The notes under the pieces were generated by a model. That model worked only from the letters and a program-made list of their open reading frames with translations, did not search any database and was not told the origin of the DNA. Shown piece by piece: positions 50,989 to 58,870 of a DNA stretch of 64,000 bases (its first letter is position 1; every line of letters starts with the position of its first letter). Origin of the DNA: a bacterium (GTDB taxonomy: Bacteria > 4484-113 > JAFGCY01); NCBI GenBank assembly GCA_016932385.1, contig JAFGCY010000063.1:37116-101115 (forward strand), read 5' to 3'. The position numbers and the translations under genes were made by a program.

Positions 50989-53463
50989 GTGAAAGTAAGG
51001 GAATTGCTCGTTAGTGCGATCGTAGTAATGCTGTTGGTAGCCAGTTGCGCTGGCACCAGGTCGGCCGGTGTGGTCTGCCAGGGTACTATCGAGCCCACGG
51101 GCAGGGGACAGGTCGGGGCAACGCAGGCGGCATTGCCGGACGCGCTGGCGGAGCTGGAAGGGCTCAGTCCGCCGGAGGATGTCAGCTCCGCGGATTGGAA
51201 CGAACTGACGGCCGCGCTGGCGGCGGAGCTGAAGCGGCTGTACGGCGGGAATGGCCCGGGCCGGCTCGCGGCGGCGGCGCCCCAGGGCACGGTCAACAAG
51301 GTGCGCGACCTGACGATGAGCGCCGAGGGGGACCAATGGCGGCTGGAATGGTCGTATCTCAACGTGGGCGACTACGATCAGAACGGCGAGGTGAATGCAT
51401 CCGACCTGACGCCGCTGGGCGTGAACTTCAAGAAGTCCGGGCCGTTCGACTGGGATTCATCGCTGAGCGTGGTGGACGGCGACGGCAACGGGATGATCAA
51501 CATCTCGGACATCACGCCGATCGGCCAGAACTACAAGGCTTCGCTGAAGAGCTACGCGGTGGAATGGGCGCCGGCGGTGGACGGGCCGTGGACGGCGGCC
51601 GGGCATGAGGTGGCCGTGCCCGCGCCTGATCCGGCCTCGGCGCGGATCAGCTTTTCCGAGTTGGTGGACCTGCCGGCGGAAGCAGAGTACGTGCGCGTGG
51701 TGCCGCGGGACACTGCGGGCAACGCGGGCAGCGAGAGCTATGTAAACGACAGCATGTTGGTGGTGCGAGCGATTGAGGGTCCCGCCACGGTCTACGACAA
51801 CGCCACGGCGACATACAGCGTGGCCGCCTCGGGCGCGACGGGAATCACGTATAGCTGGAGTGCGATTCAATCCACGTCGGGAGTAGTATCTCCAGCGGAT
51901 GCACCGTCCGTTGTCTTCACTCCGGCGGATGTTTCGACCGATACAAACGCCTGGATAGTCGTAACGGTTGAAGCCGATGGCGATCAGAGCGTGCAACTTG
52001 GAAAAGAGATCACGATTGTTGATACGGGTGGGCCGGACGAATACGTGGCGTCTGGGACGGTTACCTTGTCTGGCGGTGACCCACTGGAGGATGTTTCGGT
52101 GGAAATCTCCGATTTAGACGGGGCTTTGGGTTGGGCGTTAACCGATGAAGAAGGCTATTGGGGTTTTGCCCACCTGTCAGATGGAACGTACACCGCGACC
52201 CCTGAATTGGATGGTTACACCTTCGATCCTGCTTCGCGCGAGTTTGAGATCAGCGGCAGCAATGTGTCTGAGCTGGATTTTGCGGCTACCTCTACTCAGA
52301 CAACTGTGACTTGGCGTGATTGGAATTCGGTTAACCACAACCATTTGTGCAATCGCCAGTCCACTCACGTTGGTCCGAAGTACGAGAAGGACATAAAGGT
52401 GTTTAAAGAATTCTCGCAATACAGATACTTCAATGGTTTAGTGTTGGATTCGGAAAACAGCATTTACTTGACCGCAATGGCGGATACTGGCAATATTCTA
52501 GTTAAATTGGATTGCATGGGAAATATTATCTGGGAGCGGGACTACGACCATCAAGGGTTTCCGGCAATTGGTCCTAACGGAATGGTTTATATCTATGGGA
52601 TTGAATACATCGATAACAATGATGTTATCGGCGTTGTTGATCAGTCAGGTGAATTGAAATATGTATCGGATCTTGATAACTTTACAGATACATTGACAAT
52701 TGCACCAGATGGAACCCTTTATAGCTATCGATGGACCGATGATCGTTTTTGGCGTTTTGATTCTGAATGCCAATCTATGTATCAATTGCCTGTCGATGTT
52801 GGTGATGGCAGTAATGAACGACCGGCAACGGTTTCGCTTGATGGTCACGTTTATCTAAACGTTGAAGGAGAGGATGGAAATCCCAGCAGGATGATTTGCT
52901 TTGATAATCAGGGAAACCTAATTTGGGATGCATTGTTTCCTGAAGGCGAAAGCTCTTATATTAACTACTCCTCACCATTGCAGATAAGAAACGACGGCAG
53001 TCTCTATATTGCCAAACGGCGCAATCTCTATGGTATTAACCCAGAGAATGGGGAAGTGTTGTGGAGTGAACAACTAAGGGAAAGCTATACCTTCGATCCA
53101 TGGCCATCGAATGATAATGATGGTTTTGCCGTGACCGCCGCTGGTCGGATAATACTGGTAGAAGGCCACTTGTTCTGCTTTAGCGTAACCAGTGAGTGCG
53201 AGTGGGTTTGGGATATGCCGTTTGGATTAAGCCCAGTGCCACCAACGATCGGTGCGCACGGAACGATCTTCTTGCTTGACAGAGAATACCTGTATTGTTT
53301 ACCAGACAACTTTGATCCAGATGATCCGTTTAACAACGAGCCGAACTACATAATTGAATTACCTGATGATGGCATTTCAGAGTACATCGGGCCTCCGGCG
53401 GTTGGGTCTGATAATCGGCTGTACTTCTATAAAGGTGAAAGGCTGTTTGTTGTTGGCAACTAA
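50989..53463 (+). CDS. Lipoprotein with dockerin-like pair, CnaB-type domain and C-terminal PQQ-like propeller (GTG start)
   Basis: Lipobox LVASCAG; NVGDYDQNGEVNASDLTPLGVNF...DGNGMINISDITPIGQNYKASLKSYAVEWA; propeller-like repeats in the C-terminal half. Confidence 0.85.
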   Translation: MKVRELLVSAIVVMLLVASCAGTRSAGVVCQGTIEPTGRGQVGATQAALPDALAELEGLSPPEDVSSADWNELTAALAAELKRLYGGNGPGRLAAAAPQGTVNKVRDLTMSAEGDQWRLEWSYLNVGDYDQNGEVNASDLTPLGVNFKKSGPFDWDSSLSVVDGDGNGMINISDITPIGQNYKASLKSYAVEWAPAVDGPWTAAGHEVAVPAPDPASARISFSELVDLPAEAEYVRVVPRDTAGNAGSESYVNDSMLVVRAIEGPATVYDNATATYSVAASGATGITYSWSAIQSTSGVVSPADAPSVVFTPADVSTDTNAWIVVTVEADGDQSVQLGKEITIVDTGGPDEYVASGTVTLSGGDPLEDVSVEISDLDGALGWALTDEEGYWGFAHLSDGTYTATPELDGYTFDPASREFEISGSNVSELDFAATSTQTTVTWRDWNSVNHNHLCNRQSTHVGPKYEKDIKVFKEFSQYRYFNGLVLDSENSIYLTAMADTGNILVKLDCMGNIIWERDYDHQGFPAIGPNGMVYIYGIEYIDNNDVIGVVDQSGELKYVSDLDNFTDTLTIAPDGTLYSYRWTDDRFWRFDSECQSMYQLPVDVGDGSNERPATVSLDGHVYLNVEGEDGNPSRMICFDNQGNLIWDALFPEGESSYINYSSPLQIRNDGSLYIAKRRNLYGINPENGEVLWSEQLRESYTFDPWPSNDNDGFAVTAAGRIILVEGHLFCFSVTSECEWVWDMPFGLSPVPPTIGAHGTIFLLDREYLYCLPDNFDPDDPFNNEPNYIIELPDDGISEYIGPPAVGSDNRLYFYKGERLFVVGN

Positions 53464-53616
53464 GCCCGTGACACGGAGGCCGCCGCTACGGGGCTTAAGC
53501 CTACGCTTGTTGGGACGCGGACGAGACAGCGGTGCTACCGAGTATAGGGCTAAGGGGCGCAAGCACGGGGGCTTGCGATACTGGATAAGGTCGCAGTTCC
53601 GCCCCGCGGGACAGCG

Positions 53617-55065
53617 CTACAAAATATAATCCGCGACGTCCTTGTCCTTGGTCAGCTCGGCCAGGCGGCGGGTGACGAACTCCTCGTCGATCACGATCCG
53701 CTTTACGCCCGGTGTGTCCTCGTACGGCGCGTCGAAGCTGACGTCCTCCAACAGCTTCTCCATCACGGTATGCAGCCGGCGCGCGCCGATGTTCTGGCTC
53801 TCCTGATTGGCCTTGGTCGCCGCCGCGGCCATCGCCGCCACCGCGCCGTCGGAAAACTCCAGCGCCACTTTGTCGGTGCTCAATAGCGCCGTGTACTGCT
53901 TGATCAGGCTGTTCTTGGGCTCGGTCAGGATGCGTACAAAGTCCTGCTCGCCGAGGCTGGTGAGTTCGACCCTGAGCGGGAAGCGGCCCTGGAACTCGGG
54001 GATCAGGTCGCTGACCTTGCTGACGTGGAACGCGCCCGCGGCGATGAACAGGATGTGGTGCGTCCGCACCGGGCCGTACTTGGTGATCACCGTCGTGCCT
54101 TCCACCAGCGGCAGGATGTCCCTTTGCACCCCCTCGCGGCTGACGTCCGGCCCGTGGCTCTGCTGCCCCTCGCGGTGAGCGATCTTGTCGATCTCGTCGA
54201 TGAACACGATGCCGGCCAGCTCGACGCGCTCGATCGCCTCGCGCACTACGGCGTCCATGTCCACCGCGCGGTCGGCCTCCTCGGCCATGATGATCCGCTT
54301 GGCCTCGCCGACCTTCATCCGCTTCTTCTTCTTCGGCTTGTCGGTGATCGAGTCGAAGACGTTCTGCAGGTCCATGCCCATCTCTTCCATGCCCTGGCTG
54401 GTGAAGACCTGCATCAGCTTGTTGCCCTGCTCGGGCGCTTCGATCGTGACGTTGTCGTCATCAAGTTCGTCCGTGCGCAGTTGTTGGCGCGTCTTCTCGC
54501 GCAAGCGCTTGGCCTGCTCGAAGCGCTCCTCCTCGTTGGCCATCCGGCGCACCTCGGCCTCCTCCTCCTCGGGATCGGCGGTGCGGCGACGGCGCGGGCG
54601 GCCCGGCAGCGGGTAGATGTAGTCCACCAGCCGGTCGACGACGCGGCCCATCAGCATCTCGCGGATGCCCTCCAGCCGCTCGGTGCGCACCAGGCGCACG
54701 GCGTGCTCGGTCAGGTCGCGCACGATCGAGTCCACGTCACGCCCGACGTAGCCCACTTCGGTGAACTTGGAGGCCTCAACCTTAAGAAGCGGCGCGGAAA
54801 TGATCTTGGCCATCCGCCGCGCGATCTCCGTCTTGCCGACGCCGGTCGGGCCCATCAGGATCAGGTTCTTGGGGATGATCTCGTCTTTGAGTTCGTCGCC
54901 GACCTTCAGTCGTCTCAGACGATTCCTGATCGCGACGGCGATCGCCTTCTTGGCCTCGTGCTGGCCGACGATGTATTCGTCCAGGCGCGCGACGATCTCG
55001 CGGGGCGTCAGGTCCTCGAAGCGCGTGCCGGGCTTTTGCTCTTCCATGCCAGTGGTATCCACCAT
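53617..55065 (-). CDS. hslU: ATP-dependent protease ATPase subunit HslU
   Basis: TPREIVARLDEYIVGQHEAKKAIAVAIRNRLRR, GPTGVGKTEIARRMAKI, EVGYVGRDVDSIVRDL, C-terminal DKDVADYIL. Confidence 0.97.
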   Translation of the reverse strand: MVDTTGMEEQKPGTRFEDLTPREIVARLDEYIVGQHEAKKAIAVAIRNRLRRLKVGDELKDEIIPKNLILMGPTGVGKTEIARRMAKIISAPLLKVEASKFTEVGYVGRDVDSIVRDLTEHAVRLVRTERLEGIREMLMGRVVDRLVDYIYPLPGRPRRRRTADPEEEEAEVRRMANEEERFEQAKRLREKTRQQLRTDELDDDNVTIEAPEQGNKLMQVFTSQGMEEMGMDLQNVFDSITDKPKKKKRMKVGEAKRIIMAEEADRAVDMDAVVREAIERVELAGIVFIDEIDKIAHREGQQSHGPDVSREGVQRDILPLVEGTTVITKYGPVRTHHILFIAAGAFHVSKVSDLIPEFQGRFPLRVELTSLGEQDFVRILTEPKNSLIKQYTALLSTDKVALEFSDGAVAAMAAAATKANQESQNIGARRLHTVMEKLLEDVSFDAPYEDTPGVKRIVIDEEFVTRRLAELTKDKDVADYIL

Positions 55066-55166
55066 GCGCTAAGTTTAACGCGCGGCGGGTACCGGCGGTG
55101 CTGGCGCGAATACGCCCGTTGCAGTATGATTTTTCCGTGGCGATCCTGCCACCTTGAGGTGAGGCT

Positions 55167-56228
55167 ATGATCCGCAACGGGCATTCCATCCTGAAATGGC
55201 TGGTGTTGCCGGCCATCGCCGCCGTGCTCTTGATCCACCCGCCGCAAGCGCCGGCCCGTGATACCGCCGTGGTGCTGCCGGCGCGAAACATCATCCTGAT
55301 CGGCTGGGACGGGGCGCAACGCAACCATGTCAACGAGCTGCTGGCTGCCGGCGAGTTGCCCAACCTGGCCAGCCTCGCCGCGCGCGGGGCATTGGTCGAG
55401 ATCGACATCGACGAAAAGACCGACACCAAAGCCGGCTGGACGCAGATCCTCACCGGCTATTCGGCGGGGGTGACCGGCGTCTATCACAACGGCGACTACC
55501 AGCCGATTCCCTACGGCTATACCGTGTTCGAGCGGCTGAACGCCCACTGCGGCGCGGAGAACATCGCCACGCTGTTCATCGCCGGCAAGGATCATCACGT
55601 CGGCAACTGCGGGCCGGCGTGGTACGAGCTGGACGAGGCCGGGCTGCCGGCCGGCGTCAAGCTGGTCAAGACGGCGCGCACGCTGTTACTCGGCGGGCAC
55701 AAGCGCATCCTCGACCGCACGGAACGGCTTTACCAGCCGGGCGAACCGTATTACTACACCCAGCACGCCTGCGACGTGTTCGTAAACGGCCGCCGGACGA
55801 ACGACGAGGTCGGCGCCCAGGCGCTGGAATTGCTGGAGGAGTATCGCGACCAGCCGTTTTTCTTCTTCGTCCACTTTGCCGACGTCGATCACAAGGGGCA
55901 CAAGTACGGCGAGAACAGCGCGGAGTACTCCGCGGCGATTGTCAGCAGCGACTACTGGCTCGGGCGGATCGAAGACAAGCTGGCGGCGCTGGGCTTGGCG
56001 GAATCGACGCTGATCTACGTGACGGCCGACCACGGCTTCGACGAGGACATGCATACGCACAAGGATGCGCCGTTCGTGTTCCTGGGCACCAACGACCCGG
56101 GGATCAGCAGAAGCGGCATGCGCCGCGACATTACGCCGACGATCCTCGACCGCTTCGGCGTCGACCTGGACGCGATTTATCCGCCGCTGGACGGCCAGTC
56201 GCTGGTGGATTTTCCCGTTGGGGAATGA
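55167..56228 (+). CDS. Secreted alkaline-phosphatase-superfamily phosphodiesterase/sulfatase-like protein
   Basis: NIILIGWDGAQRNHVNELLAAGELPNL, VTADHGFDEDMHTHKDAPFV. Confidence 0.88.
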   Translation: MIRNGHSILKWLVLPAIAAVLLIHPPQAPARDTAVVLPARNIILIGWDGAQRNHVNELLAAGELPNLASLAARGALVEIDIDEKTDTKAGWTQILTGYSAGVTGVYHNGDYQPIPYGYTVFERLNAHCGAENIATLFIAGKDHHVGNCGPAWYELDEAGLPAGVKLVKTARTLLLGGHKRILDRTERLYQPGEPYYYTQHACDVFVNGRRTNDEVGAQALELLEEYRDQPFFFFVHFADVDHKGHKYGENSAEYSAAIVSSDYWLGRIEDKLAALGLAESTLIYVTADHGFDEDMHTHKDAPFVFLGTNDPGISRSGMRRDITPTILDRFGVDLDAIYPPLDGQSLVDFPVGE

Positions 56229-56247
56229 GTACGGCTTTCGTGCAGGT

Positions 56248-57762
56248 TTATTGCTTCACCAGCCAGTAAGTGGTCCGCTTTGGGCTGTCGTGGAGCCAGT
56301 CGGCGTTGTCGTCGCAGACAACGTCCCGCAACAGCACATGCGCCGAATCCAGGGGCACGACTTCCGGACCGTCAAACGACGTGCCTTGAATTCGCCAACG
56401 CTCCTCGCCATCTCGATCAAGCGCGATCAACATGTTATTGCTGTCGACGTAATACAGAGTGCCGGCGTGATCGATCGACGCCGATATCCCGTACACATTA
56501 AGGGTAGTCAGACATGGTCCGCCTATATCCACCCAGCAAGGCCCGCCTTTCCAGGCCAATTCGCCGTCCGAGTTGACGAAATACCGGAAATAGCAGATCC
56601 ATTCCTTGTCGTTTTCCTTGTCGCTCCACCTGTGCTCGGCCAGGATCAGGGCTTGGCCCTGTTCATCGACCAGTGCGGGGACGAGGAGCAGATCCCAGCT
56701 CATCCCTGCAACCGAATAACTTCTCAGCATGTCACCGGAAGCATTCAGCACCTGGATCTGCTGGGTTCTCACCTCCATCGGCCGGCCGTGCGGATCGGTT
56801 ATTACTTCGGTTTCTTCCGGCCCGTTCACCGACAGTACGATGATCCGGTCGGTCCCGAGCATCGCCTGCCACATCACGCCACGCTCCAGCCTGTGCTTGA
56901 ATACCAGCTCGGCATCGTGGTTGATTCCATACAAAACGTTGCTGTAATTATCCAGGACGCCGGTGACGTATTCGGCCTTGGTATCATTGTTGCTTGTCTG
57001 TGCAGCTTCACCCGCATTCGCCTTGGGATCCTTGTCGCAATCGACAAACCGCAGTACACCATCTGGCGAGACCTGCCAGATCGTGTAATCCAGTAATGAC
57101 GGAGTACAACCACCACTGGTGGTCTCGATTAAGCCATAGATGTTATTATCCGGAGTTAGATGTAAATCGCGACAGCTGACATACGTGCCGAACCCATCCC
57201 ATTCGGCACTCACCGGCTTAGGGCCGCAATTTACCTGCCATTCCAGCACTCCCGCCTGGTCAAGGCAATACACGGCGATGGATTCTTCGTTGACGAGCTG
57301 ATCTTGTCTCAACGTGACGATCTGCTCGGGTGAAAGGCCGGCGAAATCAATGTGGGGGTATTGATGCAGATCCGCTTGTACGATCAGCTTACCTTCATGG
57401 CGCGCCAGGATGCTGCCACCTGTCACGGCCGGGAAGGCGTGTAAAAGTTCAGGCTCCAAACCCGGCGCGGTTTGCCAGAGAAATCCGGAGTAGGCCTGAG
57501 GTTCGCGAGCGACATCGTTCCCAGCGCCGATTGTCTGCCGGTATTTCTCGTCAACGGGCTGCGGCTCGTCCGCGATGGTCAGCGCGAAGTAGCAGTCGCT
57601 GCTCTCGACGTAAACAATGTCGCTGACCCAGTGGCCCGTTGGCGCGGTGAATACCTGCTCCAGCTCCGGCTTGGCAAAAGCCATCCCCCGGCCCGGCAGC
57701 CAGCATCCACACATGGATACTGCAATAACCAGGATCCAAGTTGCTTTGTTCCGCATGATCAC
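56248..57762 (-). CDS. Secreted lipoprotein, probable beta-propeller
   Basis: N-terminus MRNKATWILVIAVSMCGCWLPGRG; repeated YCLDQAGVLEWQV / YFRYFVNSDGELAWKG / IALDRDGEERWRI. Confidence 0.75.
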   Translation of the reverse strand: MIMRNKATWILVIAVSMCGCWLPGRGMAFAKPELEQVFTAPTGHWVSDIVYVESSDCYFALTIADEPQPVDEKYRQTIGAGNDVAREPQAYSGFLWQTAPGLEPELLHAFPAVTGGSILARHEGKLIVQADLHQYPHIDFAGLSPEQIVTLRQDQLVNEESIAVYCLDQAGVLEWQVNCGPKPVSAEWDGFGTYVSCRDLHLTPDNNIYGLIETTSGGCTPSLLDYTIWQVSPDGVLRFVDCDKDPKANAGEAAQTSNNDTKAEYVTGVLDNYSNVLYGINHDAELVFKHRLERGVMWQAMLGTDRIIVLSVNGPEETEVITDPHGRPMEVRTQQIQVLNASGDMLRSYSVAGMSWDLLLVPALVDEQGQALILAEHRWSDKENDKEWICYFRYFVNSDGELAWKGGPCWVDIGGPCLTTLNVYGISASIDHAGTLYYVDSNNMLIALDRDGEERWRIQGTSFDGPEVVPLDSAHVLLRDVVCDDNADWLHDSPKRTTYWLVKQ

Positions 57763-57849
57763 ACCCCCGAAACATCATACTCGTATTCATGATTGGTGGC
57801 ACGGGATTTATCTGGTTCGAGTTGTGGCGCCGTCGCCTACAATCCCCCT

Positions 57850-58401
57850 ATGAGCAATTCTGATAACAAGGACTCAATTGAGTCCGGCGGCATGTCCGGC
57901 CGCGCCAAGCTGAACTTCTGGGTGGATGTCGTGACCGGCATCGTCTTCGCGGCGATGGTCGGTTTGGGCATCCTCGGGAAGTGGATCCTGCCGCCGGGCA
58001 GCCGCGGCGGGGCCGGCTTTGTCTGGCTGGGCCAGGGCCGCCACTTCTGGGGCGACATTCACTTCTGGCTGGGCCTCACCCTGCTGGGGCTGATCATCCT
58101 GCACATCTGGTTGCACTGGGGCTGGGTGGTGCGCACCTGGGCGCGGCTCATTGGCCGGCTCGGTTCGCCGCTGACCTGGGCGCTGATCATCCTGATGCTG
58201 GCGCTGATCCTGGCACCGCTGCTCATACCGCGCACGTACAGCCAGGCCTACCGCGAGCAGCACGACCAGCAGGAGGAAGCCAGCAACGCCAATCCTGACG
58301 CTGGCGGCGAGCACACCGGCCCGGGTACGGGCGGTGGCGGCGGGGACGGCCAGGGCCGCGGTAACGGCAGTGGCAACGGCACGGGCGGAATTGCGCCTTA
58401 A
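57850..58401 (+). CDS. DUF4405-like membrane protein with Gly-rich tail
   Basis: LNFWVDVVTGIVFAAMVGLGILGKWILPPGSRGG...GQGRHFWGDIHFWLGLTLLGLIILHIWLHW. Confidence 0.75.
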   Translation: MSNSDNKDSIESGGMSGRAKLNFWVDVVTGIVFAAMVGLGILGKWILPPGSRGGAGFVWLGQGRHFWGDIHFWLGLTLLGLIILHIWLHWGWVVRTWARLIGRLGSPLTWALIILMLALILAPLLIPRTYSQAYREQHDQQEEASNANPDAGGEHTGPGTGGGGGDGQGRGNGSGNGTGGIAP

Positions 58402-58422
58402 CGCATAACTGAGTTAATTGAA

Positions 58423-58752
58423 CTATCCCGCCAGCGTATTGATCGGCGTCAGCCATTCGTGGACCGTGACGGCGTAGGCGCCGCTTTTGACCGCGGGATC
58501 CGCGGCGACGATCGCGCGGACCGCATCCAGGCTGTCGGCGCTGAACAGCGCCAGGCCGAAGTGGTCGGTGTCGCCGGAGCGGTACGGCCCGCCCGCTACC
58601 AGTACGCCGCGCTGGTGGTTCTCTGCCTGATAGGCAACATGTTCCTGTTGGCCCTGTTCGTCGGCGCTCTTGGCCGGATCCCAGTTCGGTCCGGGGAAAT
58701 AGACCACCGCATAGTAGGTCTTGGCATCATGTGCCGGTTCGTGATCGGCCGT
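58423..58752 (-). CDS. YCII-family protein; possible ACG (or ATA) start
   Basis: TYYAVVYFPGPNWDP...HVAYQAENHQRGVLVAGGPYRSGDTDHFGLALFSADSLDAVRAIVAADPAVKSGAYAVTVHEW; AGGAG 7 nt upstream of ACG at 58752. Confidence 0.75.
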   Translation of the reverse strand, partial: TADHEPAHDAKTYYAVVYFPGPNWDPAKSADEQGQQEHVAYQAENHQRGVLVAGGPYRSGDTDHFGLALFSADSLDAVRAIVAADPAVKSGAYAVTVHEWLTPINTLAG

Positions 58753-58870
58753 TATTTATCTCCTGATTATTCACTGGCGGTTTCTCTGCCACCGGCCTAT
58801 CAAAACTTACCAAGCTTACCGCAATCCTAGCGCGGGTACAGCCGGTATAATCACTCGCGCGAGGAGGACC

